Shown here: positions 1 through 8,332 of the stretch, piece by piece
Layout: each line of letters begins with the position of its first letter
How positions within the stretch are numbered: the first letter of the stretch is position 1
From: an uncultured Nitrospina sp.
Lineage (GTDB): Bacteria > Nitrospinota > Nitrospinia > Nitrospinales > VA-1
NCBI GenBank assembly: GCA_913045445.1
Contig: CAJWQP010000007.1
Coordinates: 1-57,646 of the forward strand
Direction of reading: 5' to 3'
Length of the DNA stretch: 57,646 bases
Position numbers and translations under genes: made by a program
The notes under the pieces: generated by a model
The model's input: the letters and a program-made list of their open reading frames with translations, nothing else
What the model was told of the DNA's origin: nothing
The model's database searches: none

Positions 1-54
1 GTTTGGAATCTGTACTGTTTCTGGTGCTGGCGGTCGATACCCAAGGCTCGACTG

Positions 55-1464
55 TCAGGCTTTCCCTTTCCAGCGTTTAACATCTTTCATGAATTTTCGG
101 CGATCCATATCACCGTCCCAGGGGAAAATATCCATCAAAGGTTCCAGGGCGTAATTCGATCTGTCTTCGGGAGGAATTTCAAATCCGCCGTCAGTGACCC
201 GGTAAATATTATTAAACGTCCGGTAATTTCCGCACAGGGTCACATAGTCCCACGATGTGCTTCCCTCTATCAAGGCGCACAATTCAGACGAAGAAATACC
301 CTCGTAAAGGTTAATTTTTCCAATATCACCTTTATGAAGCTGAGGCTTATCAGGACTGGCAAAATCTATGGACCATGGCTGGGAACCTTCCTGCCCGAAC
401 ACTTCCAGTTGATAAACAATCTGCCAGTGTTGCCAGCCGCCCAGCAATTCACTGTTTAAAATCCGCTCAAGCAAACAGTTTTCAATAAAGTTTTCGACCA
501 CCTTCATTTCTCTTTCATGCTCCGCCAAATCAATGGTTTGAGATTTTATAGCAGGAACCTCCATAACAGGTTTGAATGTCGCCAGATGGCTGTCATCCTC
601 CTGCATGCGTACAAAGTCCGAGGACTGCTTTTCGATACGAACCCCGTCCTTTGTGATATGTGCAACATCTCCGTGTAAAAACGACTTGCATGGCACTTCG
701 GGGCAAAAACCCTCAAGGTCGCGGATAAACTGTTCTATCGTGGTCGGGAACGAATATTTATTCAGGAAACCGATTTCGTCTCGATACCGAAAGAAAGCGG
801 CCCCCGGAACCACCATTTTGGGGGCAAGGGTCTTTACAGCATTTAAAAATGTGCAGTATTCATTTAAAGGCAGCTCCGTCTGTTTATGATATGAAAAGTT
901 CCCTTCAATCAGAGGAACGAAGCGGACATGGGCAAAATCTATCTGGCCATAAAGTTGCCGGATGCTTTCAATGATCTCTGGACTTACGAGAGTGTCCACC
1001 TGGTTCCAAATAGTCACTTCGCCATCATTCACAATCAGCCCGTGCTCGGGATAATGGTCTTCCGAAGTGCTCAACTGATTGCGCGAAGGAGTCGGTATCA
1101 ATGTCACATCCTTAACCTTTATCGACTCGAAATCTTTAACGACCTTTATATTTTTAAACTCCAGTTCATTGAGAACATCGAGAAGAAGGCTGTCCGCAGG
1201 CGCAAGAATGATCGTATCCGGCGTGATGATTCTCTCATTTCTCGCAAGATAAGCCAGAGTACGCACATCGAAATGGTCCTGATGCCGATGGGAAATATTA
1301 AGGACATCGACCGGTGGCACCTTTTCCCTTTCCAGAACGATGCTGGGGCACAGAACCTGAAGTTCCTCCCACTGGTATTTTGACCAGACCGGATCGGTCA
1401 GTATGGTTGTTTCCCCGGATTGTATGAGCAGGCAGGCATGCCCGACCAAAGTCGTCTTGATCAT
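55..1464 (-). CDS. MBL-fold metallo-hydrolase
   Basis: A 469-residue protein of the metallo-beta-lactamase fold. The metal motif HxHxDH is at residues 59-64 (His59, His61, Asp63, His64), preceded by a TDP turn at 23-25 as in UlaG-like and NAPE-PLD-like hydrolases. The first ~280 residues cover the hydrolase fold; the last ~150 form an extra region I do not recognise. No signal peptide is seen, so a cytoplasmic enzyme is likely. It lies 96 bp downstream of the radical SAM gene on the same strand, so the two are probably cotranscribed and may act in one pathway. The substrate is unknown; membership of the fold is secure, the reaction is not. Confidence 0.85.
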   Translation of the reverse strand: MIKTTLVGHACLLIQSGETTILTDPVWSKYQWEELQVLCPSIVLEREKVPPVDVLNISHRHQDHFDVRTLAYLARNERIITPDTIILAPADSLLLDVLNELEFKNIKVVKDFESIKVKDVTLIPTPSRNQLSTSEDHYPEHGLIVNDGEVTIWNQVDTLVSPEIIESIRQLYGQIDFAHVRFVPLIEGNFSYHKQTELPLNEYCTFLNAVKTLAPKMVVPGAAFFRYRDEIGFLNKYSFPTTIEQFIRDLEGFCPEVPCKSFLHGDVAHITKDGVRIEKQSSDFVRMQEDDSHLATFKPVMEVPAIKSQTIDLAEHEREMKVVENFIENCLLERILNSELLGGWQHWQIVYQLEVFGQEGSQPWSIDFASPDKPQLHKGDIGKINLYEGISSSELCALIEGSTSWDYVTLCGNYRTFNNIYRVTDGGFEIPPEDRSNYALEPLMDIFPWDGDMDRRKFMKDVKRWKGKA

Positions 1465-1560
1465 TATTTCAATTCCTGATTCTATTGAGAGGAATGAGAT
1501 TAACCGAATGGAGCAAGCAGTTCAAGTCACAGTTTCCGGGACAGGCTACCAACTTGAAAA

Positions 1561-3369
1561 CTACAACCGCCGTTGCCGTACTGGCTCAACGTTATTCTTG
1601 ACGTAGAGGTCTGGAAGGTCGTTGGTCCCGTTGTGCGTGATATAGAGGAAAATATGTTCGCGGGCATTGATCCGCATCGCCCAGGGCTCGAAATCGTTTT
1701 TATAGAAACTTTCATACCGCCCCATGGCCTCTTCCACAGTCTGGCCAGATTCGGGCGTGTAATAAAAGTCCAGCGCAAAATCGTGTTCTGGAATATCTTT
1801 AATTTCCAACTTCAACTCATCCACCATTTTCATCACCGGCGCGTGCTTGTATAAAACGAAAAAGTACATCTCGGCAGAATGGATGATGTCCTGATTATCG
1901 AGCAGGAACTGCCGGGTGTCCCCAGCTTCTTCCCCCGTCTCGGTGGGAAATCCATAAAAAGCCATGACGTGACTCCAGATGCCCACCCGCTTGGCTTCGC
2001 TGAGGTTGGTTATGGCGGCGGCGATATTGGTATCCTTTTTCACCAGGTTGATCACACGCTGATTGGCAGACTCCAGCCCGAAGTAAAGCGAGCGACACCC
2101 CGATTCCGCCGCGCGATCCCAAACCTCAGGATCCAGCAGACTGGACTCGAAACGAATGAGCGTGGTCCAATAGATATCAAGCTTTTTCTTGATCATAATC
2201 GGCGGAAGTTTTTTAAACAACGCCGGGGGAAATGATTCATCGGTAAACAGAAAATGTTTCGCGTTGCATGTTTTCTTAAGATATTCCAATTCCTCAACGA
2301 TCTGGTCGGCGTGTTTGGCTCGAAACCGGTCAATATAACCGGCTCCGTGGTCGCAAAATGTACACTTGCCCCAATAACATCCGCGAGTACCCAGATACGG
2401 GACCAGGCGCTCCGGCGAAAAATATTTCTCCCACGGAATACCATCGAAATCTGGCGGCGGCAGTTCGCTCACTTTCTCCTGATAGGTTTCATTAACGCGT
2501 ATGCTTCCATTTTCTTCACGATAAATCAGATTGGGAACATCTTCCATCTTGCGTTTACCATCCAACGCCTCCGATAGCCAGACAATCGGGTGCTCCCCTT
2601 CGTAACAAATCATAGAATCGAAGGCCTTACCGAAAAACTTCTCCTTCTTGGGAAATTCATCGCGCAAGCGGGTGATGATGTTACCGCCAACCGTCACATG
2701 AATATCAGGATACTTCTCCTTGATAAGTGTTGAAAAAGTTATGCCAGACATGAGTTGAACAGGCGTGCCTATGGAAATGCCGATGAGGTCCGGTTTCTCA
2801 TCTTCTATTACCGGAAAAACCAATTGTCGGCAGATATCCGCGTATATATTGACCGTGTCATCATGCGGCGCCTTTAACAAATCATCGGAAACCCATGAAC
2901 GATAAACATTCAGGTTGCTTTCTACCGGATAAAACTGGATGTCTGCTGGATGATACGCGGCGGAGACATAGCCCATCACTTCACGAAAAGCATTCAGCGA
3001 CCATTCGGCCTTGGACACAATATAAAAGTCTGGTCCACGCATGATCTCCTTGGCCTTCTCAACGGCCTTGATGTGATGTTCGAGATCGACAAAAGTGTAC
3101 TCCTTGAGCATCCCTTTAATGTCCCTCTCTTCCGGAGTGATCGAGCCCATCCTCTGCTTTTCTCTGAGATCGCGCAGGCGATTTTCGATGCGCCCTTTGA
3201 CGAACAAGAGAAAACCTCGCGTGAAAATATGATCATACATCTCCACATTGATGTCTTTTTGCACAACATCGATCCCATTTTCACGAAGCACGGCTGTGAG
3301 ACTGGGAAGTGCCAGGTAAGGCGCGGTAGGTACCCATTCCGGAGGAAATAACAGTAAAACTTTTTTCAT
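1561..3369 (-). CDS. B12-binding-domain-type radical SAM enzyme
   Basis: A 602-residue protein. The N-terminal ~270 residues look like the Rossmann-type cobalamin-binding region found in B12 radical SAM enzymes, starting with KKVLLLFPPEW and followed by a GISIGTPV strand near 197-204, but the classical DxHxxG cobalamin motif is not visible. The radical SAM core follows from about residue 320. Its iron-sulfur motif is RGCYWGKCTFCD with cysteines 331, 336 and 339, which is CX4CX2C instead of the usual CX3CX2C. RiPP-type methylating radical SAM enzymes have comparable CWWG... variants. A TDESFPP stretch and a YFGLESA stretch are typical of the family. First gene of a likely two-gene unit with the MBL hydrolase. 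Reaction and substrate unknown. Confidence 0.88.
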   Translation of the reverse strand: MKKVLLLFPPEWVPTAPYLALPSLTAVLRENGIDVVQKDINVEMYDHIFTRGFLLFVKGRIENRLRDLREKQRMGSITPEERDIKGMLKEYTFVDLEHHIKAVEKAKEIMRGPDFYIVSKAEWSLNAFREVMGYVSAAYHPADIQFYPVESNLNVYRSWVSDDLLKAPHDDTVNIYADICRQLVFPVIEDEKPDLIGISIGTPVQLMSGITFSTLIKEKYPDIHVTVGGNIITRLRDEFPKKEKFFGKAFDSMICYEGEHPIVWLSEALDGKRKMEDVPNLIYREENGSIRVNETYQEKVSELPPPDFDGIPWEKYFSPERLVPYLGTRGCYWGKCTFCDHGAGYIDRFRAKHADQIVEELEYLKKTCNAKHFLFTDESFPPALFKKLPPIMIKKKLDIYWTTLIRFESSLLDPEVWDRAAESGCRSLYFGLESANQRVINLVKKDTNIAAAITNLSEAKRVGIWSHVMAFYGFPTETGEEAGDTRQFLLDNQDIIHSAEMYFFVLYKHAPVMKMVDELKLEIKDIPEHDFALDFYYTPESGQTVEEAMGRYESFYKNDFEPWAMRINAREHIFLYITHNGTNDLPDLYVKNNVEPVRQRRL

Positions 3370-3661
3370 AACTTATAAATTATATTCGGCGGTGAATAGC
3401 AATCCACCAGCGAATCACTGATTATTGTTGAGCGAATATGAAACATTAAACCCCAAAGACACAATAAACGCAAAAGAAACCGGGAGACTTCCCGAAAAAA
3501 CCTGCTTGTTTTTTTTGTGATTCCGGCGAACTTGGTGGTAAAATAAACCCATTCTAATAAAATTGACTTCCAGCTTTTCTCTGTAGATAGAGATTCCTTG
3601 TCCACACGCGGAAAGCCGAGCCATTATATCGAACCCGGTCCTCAGGAGATTATTAAATACC

Positions 3662-4156
3662 ATGTCTGCTCAGCAACCCAGCAATGAAATCATAGCAAAA
3701 ATAATACTTGATGAAGCAAACCTGACATTTTGTGAAACGGCGGAACGTAAAGACAAACCTGGCGAACGTAATCTGGATGGCTCGGCCTGGGACGAAGGAA
3801 AAATGGATGGTGAATTCGACGAAGAGGACTATCAGCGTATTCTTGAACTGCAATTAAAATCCGTCCGCATTTGCGATGAAAAACCGGAGTTGGAAGAGAA
3901 AACCGCAGGAATGTTTCAAGGTGTTACCGAAGAAAATGCCAGCGAAATAATTGAACAGATCAAACAACATCCAGACATCCTTGAATTGGCACGTATCGCC
4001 GTTACTATTTTTATTCTGCGCTTCCCATCCGTTCAATCTTTTGTCAACAAGGGACACCCGCTGGTTTTGGCAACCGATGAATATATGCTGGAAAATTCCA
4101 ATGCTCAAAACTGGCATGACTATAAATTCATCGCCGATGAATTTGGATGGCAATAA
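3662..4156 (+). CDS. hypothetical acidic protein
   Basis: A 164-residue soluble, acidic protein I do not recognise. The ATG at 3662 follows a CAGGAGA ribosome-binding site around 3643, a normal spacing, and supports this start. The sequence begins with a polar segment, then a helical stretch rich in Glu and Lys, then a more hydrophobic part (LELARIAVTIFILRF) that is probably a buried helix and not a membrane span. There is no signal peptide and no cysteine pattern. It stands 48 bp before the ferredoxin gene on the same strand, so cotranscription is possible. Confidence 0.7.
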   Translation: MSAQQPSNEIIAKIILDEANLTFCETAERKDKPGERNLDGSAWDEGKMDGEFDEEDYQRILELQLKSVRICDEKPELEEKTAGMFQGVTEENASEIIEQIKQHPDILELARIAVTIFILRFPSVQSFVNKGHPLVLATDEYMLENSNAQNWHDYKFIADEFGWQ

Positions 4157-4204
4157 ACACTAACTTCTTCCAGAAAACTGATTACAGGCTTCCTTAATTA
4201 AGTC

Positions 4205-5506
4205 ATGGACTTCCGGTATCGTCTCGCAAAAGAAACGTTCAAGAAAAAAAAGATCCCGCAGAAAAGGGTGACAGGAATGGATAGCATCAGCCCTGACCAG
4301 CGCGGCAACGAATCTTCGCAAGAAATCAGCCCACTGAGTCTGGATAAGCAGACCATCACCCAGCAACCGAAACCTCCTGAGGAAGAAAAAGAATTCTCTC
4401 GGCGCGACCTCTTCTCCTTCGGGCGCTTCATGGACTCCGCCGCGGAACTGGATGTCAAACCCATTGAAGAGAACGACGAAGAAACCGAGGAGCAGGAACT
4501 CGAAGAATCCCTGCAACTCGATGAATCAGCAGAGGAGATCATCGCCGAATCGGATGAAGACTCTCCCCCGGTGGAAAAGAAAGGATTTTTCAAGCGACTC
4601 ATTTCCCGCTTCCGACCCGGCCCCAAACCCGAAGCCGCCGAACCCGCATCCGATGAACCCATAGCCGCCGAAGTCGATCAGGTCGAGCAAACATCTTCAC
4701 TCAAAGAAGTGACTGAAGAAGTAGAAGAAGTTGTCGTAGAAGAGGACGAAGTTGATCCGGAATATGACCGACGCGGACTCATCAAACAGGGGGTCCATTT
4801 TTTCGCCAAACCAGCGATTGAATCCGTACAAGGCAAAATTGAAAAAGTCAATGAAACGGTCGACAAGTTTACCCAGAGGGTCCCGCTCATTCGACCACCC
4901 GGAGCAATCACCGAACGACAGTTCTTGCAGGATTGCACACGCTGTGACAAATGTATCCACGCATGTCCTAAAGACGCAGTCGTCAAAGCGCCTAAAAAAT
5001 TCGGATTCCTAGTCATGGGAACGCCCTACATCGATCCCAAGAAAAATCCCTGTGTCATGTGCGATGACCTGCCTTGCATTTCCGCCTGTCCCGACAGTGC
5101 CTTGTTACCAGTCGACAGTCCGACCGATGTGAATATGGGGTACGCCATCCTCGATAAAAAGAAATGTCAGGCCTACGGCGCCAGTTTCTGCCAGCAATGT
5201 GTCATCGACTGCCCCATTCCCGGTGCCATCACACAAAATCAGGACCAACAACCCAGGTTCCACAAAAAGATTTGCACCGGATGTGGTGTCTGCGTGAGTT
5301 CGTGCAGTACGGTTAATATTCCGGTCGCCGTCAAGATAAAACCCCTTATGGTGATCGAACAGCAAATCCGTAAAAAAGAACTGGAAGAAGAACAGGCTCG
5401 CTATGAAGCTGAGAAAAAACTGCAAGAACAAAAAGACCACGAAGAAGAACTCCGCGACCAGGCTGAAGAGGCCGGTGTAGCTCCAGAGCAGGAAGAAGAT
5501 CATTAG
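4205..5506 (+). CDS. NapG-like ferredoxin with four [4Fe-4S] motifs and acidic N-terminal extension
   Basis: A 433-residue electron-transfer protein. Residues ~230-380 hold four cysteine clusters arranged as in NapG-type ferredoxins: [12 protein letters not shown] at 244-254, [14 protein letters not shown] at 283-296, a spaced set at 321-336 (C321, C329, C332, C336), and [11 protein letters not shown] at 357-367. Unlike NapG there is no N-terminal Tat signal. Instead ~185 Glu/Asp-rich residues precede the domain and contain two twin-arginine-like pieces, SRRDLF at 65-70 and DRRGLI at 188-193. The C-terminal ~50 residues are a charged coiled coil. No strong ribosome-binding site precedes 4205; an ATG at 4277 with GGGTGA nearby is an alternative start. 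The redox partner is unknown, since no napA-, napB- or molybdoenzyme-like gene is nearby. Confidence 0.85.
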   Translation: MDFRYRLAKETFKKKKIPQKRVTGMDSISPDQRGNESSQEISPLSLDKQTITQQPKPPEEEKEFSRRDLFSFGRFMDSAAELDVKPIEENDEETEEQELEESLQLDESAEEIIAESDEDSPPVEKKGFFKRLISRFRPGPKPEAAEPASDEPIAAEVDQVEQTSSLKEVTEEVEEVVVEEDEVDPEYDRRGLIKQGVHFFAKPAIESVQGKIEKVNETVDKFTQRVPLIRPPGAITERQFLQDCTRCDKCIHACPKDAVVKAPKKFGFLVMGTPYIDPKKNPCVMCDDLPCISACPDSALLPVDSPTDVNMGYAILDKKKCQAYGASFCQQCVIDCPIPGAITQNQDQQPRFHKKICTGCGVCVSSCSTVNIPVAVKIKPLMVIEQQIRKKELEEEQARYEAEKKLQEQKDHEEELRDQAEEAGVAPEQEEDH

Positions 5507-5522
5507 CCGTGGGGGCAATAGC

Positions 5523-5807
5523 GGACCGTTAACTTGCATTCTCCTCGGCCTGAATGTTACCGAGAGGGCAAAAATCCTTGGGGTAGCCCGGCCCACCCTG
5601 TCCAGAGTTATCAACGGTAAATCATCCATATCACCGGAAATGGCAATCCGACTCGCAAAGGCTTTCGGGAGTACGGCTGAAACATGGATTAAAATGCAAG
5701 CGACTTACGATCTCGCCCAGACGGGAAAATGCGCAAAACAAATCAAAGTCAAACGTTACAAACCCGGAAAATCCAAGCTTCACTCCCAAACGATGGTAAA
5801 TCTCTAA
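5523..5807 (+). pseudogene. HigA-family antitoxin remnant (XRE helix-turn-helix)
   Basis: An open frame with no usable start codon. From 5553 it reads as the helix-turn-helix of a HigA antitoxin: [20 protein letters not shown], then [20 protein letters not shown], then [15 protein letters not shown], ending at TAA 5805-5807. HigA proteins normally have about 15-25 more N-terminal residues starting near an HPGE motif; here the sequence upstream is only loosely similar, has no ATG, GTG or TTG in frame, and runs back towards the ferredoxin stop. No HigB toxin gene lies on either side. I read it as the decayed end of a toxin-antitoxin pair. Expression from an unusual start codon cannot be excluded. 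Confidence 0.75.
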
Positions 5808-5906
5808 TCGGCGTCAGACCGAGCGGAATCCCCTTGCAAATCCCCCCTATTTTCAGTATCTTGGTTGGTCTTTTGATGGCTTCCCAACTTTAAATTTAAT
5901 GGATAT

Positions 5907-7673
5907 ATGATGCAACGTACGCACACCTGTGGTGAATTGACAGAAAAAAACATCGACCAGGTAGTCGCCCTTTGCGGGTGGATACACACCCGAAGGGACC
6001 ATGGAGGGCTGATCTTTATTGATCTATGGGATAAATACGGCCTCACCCAGGTGGTGCTCAACCCGCAAATCGATCAACTGGCCCACCAGGAAGCCCAATC
6101 ATTGCGGGGAAACTTCGTCATCTCCATAGTGGGAAAAGTGAGGGCTCGCCCCGATGACATGGTCAACCCAAAACTCCAGACAGGAACCATCGAGGTTTAT
6201 GTCGATGAACTCGAAATATTGAATCCATCAAACACCCCTCCCTTTTCAGCATGGGAAAATCAGGATGTCGGCGAAGTCACCCGACTCAAACACCGCTATC
6301 TTGATTTGCGAGGGGACGAACTGCAAAAGAATCTCGCGCTACGCTACCAGATCACCCGCACGGTGCGAAACGTTCTGCACGATGAAAAGTTCATGGAGGT
6401 AGAAACACCTGTCCTGACCAAGAGCACTCCTGAAGGAGCGCGGGACTACCTGGTCCCCAGCCGTCTCAATCCGAAAAAATTCTATGCCCTGCCCCAGTCG
6501 CCGCAACTGTTCAAACAGTTGTTAATGGTATCGGGCATGGATCGGTATTTTCAAATTGTAAAATGTTTTCGTGATGAAGACCTGCGCCTGGACCGACAAC
6601 CGGAATTCACACAAATCGACATGGAAATGTCGTTCGCTGATGAAAAACAAATCTTCCCGCTCATAGAAAATATGATCGCTTCCATATATAAAGAAGCGCT
6701 GGGAGTAGAAATTGAAACTCCGTTCACAATTTTGAAATATGTCGACGCGATCAACCGCTTTGGATCGGATAAACCCGATCTTCGGTTCGGACTCGAAATC
6801 GTGAACGTGAGTGAAGAAGTGCAGGGCGTCGGATTCAAAGTTTTCGCGCAAGCGCTGGAGTCGGGCGGACAAGTCAAAGCCATCAATATCAAACAAAGCA
6901 CCGACACTCTGTCGCGCAAGGCGCTGGATAACCTCACAGAAGTCGCTCAAACCTACGGTGCAAAAGGGATGGCCTGGATAAAGATTCAGGAAAACGAACT
7001 GCAATCGCCCATCGTCAAATTTTTTGAAAAAGAAATGCTCGACCGTCTCATCGCAAAAGTAGACGGCAAGCCCGGCGACACCATCGTCTTCTCCGCCGAT
7101 ACCCCGAAAATTGTAGCCGACTCACTGGCCAACGTGAGATTGAGCGCGGCAAAACTGCTCAACCTGATAGACGATAAACTGATCAAACTGGCATGGGTCA
7201 CCGAGTTTCCGTTGGTAGAATACGATGAAGAAACTAAACGACACACAGCAATGCATCACCCCTTCACCGCCCCATTGGATGAAGACCTCGATAAATTTGA
7301 ATCCGCGCCCGGAGAAATAAGAGCGCGAGCTTACGATTTAGTATTGAACGGAAATGAAATTGGCGGCGGAAGCATACGTATTCACCGCAAAGCAGTTCAG
7401 GAGAAAATGTTCAAACTGCTCGGCATCGACAACGAAGAAGCCGGATCAAAATTCGGATTCCTGTTAGACGCCCTGCAATACGGCGCGCCGCCACACGCCG
7501 GGATAGCGTTCGGACTCGACCGCATCGCCATGTTGCTGGCAGGAGCACCATCAATCCGGGAAGTCATAGCCTTCCCCAAAACCCAGAAAGCCACCTGCCA
7601 GATGACACAAGCCCCCTCCGAAATAGACCAGAAGCAACTCAAAGAACTAAAACTAAAATACGACCTCAGCTAG
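5907..7673 (+). CDS. aspS: aspartyl-tRNA synthetase
   Basis: A 588-residue bacterial-type class IIb synthetase that charges tRNA(Asp), and possibly tRNA(Asn). The N-terminal OB-fold anticodon domain covers ~1-105, with GWIHTRRDHGGLIFIDLWD. Motif 2 is FRDEDLRLDRQPEFTQIDME, the GAD insertion domain sits around 290-410, and motif 3 is GIAFGLDRIAMLLAG near the end. Full length for the family. The start has two adjacent ATGs at 5907 and 5910. Position 32 is His (RRDHGG), the residue associated with the non-discriminating Pseudomonas-type enzyme, whereas E. coli has Leu there. A separate asnS lies at 38563-39963, so the specificity of this enzyme is open. Confidence 0.97.
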   Translation: MMQRTHTCGELTEKNIDQVVALCGWIHTRRDHGGLIFIDLWDKYGLTQVVLNPQIDQLAHQEAQSLRGNFVISIVGKVRARPDDMVNPKLQTGTIEVYVDELEILNPSNTPPFSAWENQDVGEVTRLKHRYLDLRGDELQKNLALRYQITRTVRNVLHDEKFMEVETPVLTKSTPEGARDYLVPSRLNPKKFYALPQSPQLFKQLLMVSGMDRYFQIVKCFRDEDLRLDRQPEFTQIDMEMSFADEKQIFPLIENMIASIYKEALGVEIETPFTILKYVDAINRFGSDKPDLRFGLEIVNVSEEVQGVGFKVFAQALESGGQVKAINIKQSTDTLSRKALDNLTEVAQTYGAKGMAWIKIQENELQSPIVKFFEKEMLDRLIAKVDGKPGDTIVFSADTPKIVADSLANVRLSAAKLLNLIDDKLIKLAWVTEFPLVEYDEETKRHTAMHHPFTAPLDEDLDKFESAPGEIRARAYDLVLNGNEIGGGSIRIHRKAVQEKMFKLLGIDNEEAGSKFGFLLDALQYGAPPHAGIAFGLDRIAMLLAGAPSIREVIAFPKTQKATCQMTQAPSEIDQKQLKELKLKYDLS

Positions 7674-7705
7674 GAACATAGTTCATAGTTTTTAGTTCTT
7701 CAGGT

Positions 7706-7794
7706 TTTGTAGCTACCCGATTCCCAGTACCCGGTGCCTCGTCAAAGACCCCTTTTCATGGGGCAACGGGTACTGGGAATCGGGTAGCTACAAA
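7706..7794. repeat. 28-bp perfect inverted repeat, putative MITE-like or structured element
   Basis: The left arm (7706-7733, beginning TTTGTAGCTACCCGATTCCC) and the right arm (7767-7794) are perfect reverse complements over 28 bp. Just inside, CCCGGTGCC (7730-7738) also matches the complement of GGCAACGGG (7762-7770) with one mismatch, so a long hairpin is possible. It sits between the convergent ends of aspS and slyD and could end transcription from both. The outer TGTAGCT..CC.ATTC pattern recurs at 41183-41246, pointing to a dispersed family. Confidence 0.9.
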
Positions 7795-7807
7795 TTAATC
7801 CCCTTTA

Positions 7808-8284
7808 TCAATGATGGTGCGTACCGTCATGGACATGGCCGTGGGATAACTCTTCCTCCGTTGCGCCGCGTACTCCGAGAATTTCCACGCTGAAGTGGAG
7901 GGTTTGACCAGCCAGCGGATGGTTGCCATCCACATTGATCTCGTCATTTTCAACACTGATGACGGTGAAAATCTGCCTGTGACCGTCCATTTCCGAAGCA
8001 AATTGCATGTCGGGTTTGATATCCGCATCTGCCGGGAAGTTGGCACGGGGAATTTTTAACCGGAGTCCGGGGTCATCTTCACCGTATCCTTTTTCTGGCG
8101 GAACGGTCACATCAACCTTACCCCCTATAGCCAGTCCTTCAATCGCCTCTTCCAAACCCGGGACAATATTTTTCGCCCCGTGAAGATAGTTCAAAGGCTC
8201 TTTGGCATCGGCACTATCCAGCACCTCACCTCCGGAATTTTTCAGGGTATAGCCCATGGTCACAACATCATTTTTTTTAATCAC
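7808..8284 (-). CDS. slyD: FKBP-type peptidyl-prolyl isomerase, SlyD-like
   Basis: A 158-residue cytoplasmic prolyl isomerase and chaperone. The FKBP half-domain starts VVTMGYTLKNSGGEVLDSA, followed by PLNYLHGAKNIVPGLEEAIEGL, the IF insert (residues ~75-120, PPEKGYGEDDPGLR onward) and the closing strand HFSVEILGVR. The tail is histidine-rich (HGHVHDGTHHH), as in SlyD proteins that bind nickel or zinc, but much shorter than the E. coli tail. It converges on aspS across the inverted repeat and has the dehydrogenase gene upstream on the same strand with 48 bp between. Confidence 0.92.
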   Translation of the reverse strand: MIKKNDVVTMGYTLKNSGGEVLDSADAKEPLNYLHGAKNIVPGLEEAIEGLAIGGKVDVTVPPEKGYGEDDPGLRLKIPRANFPADADIKPDMQFASEMDGHRQIFTVISVENDEINVDGNHPLAGQTLHFSVEILGVRGATEEELSHGHVHDGTHHH

Positions 8285-8332
8285 AATTCACTCCCTGTAA
8301 AAAGACTTCAGATTCTATTTTATACTAAATCA

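Noticed and set aside
3460-3500. CGGGA-TCCCG hairpin upstream of the radical SAM gene
   Set aside because: Only 5 bp, with no T-run on the strand where a terminator would be needed.
4205-5506. Tat-dependent export of the ferredoxin
   Set aside because: The RR motifs are at residues 66-67 and 189-190 with no hydrophobic stretch of signal type right after them, so neither can act as a normal N-terminal signal.
5105-5629. 174-residue antisense frame opposite the ferredoxin gene
   Set aside because: It is low-complexity and Phe-rich, and it mirrors the cysteine-cluster and Glu-rich codons of the real gene; no family match or ribosome-binding site.
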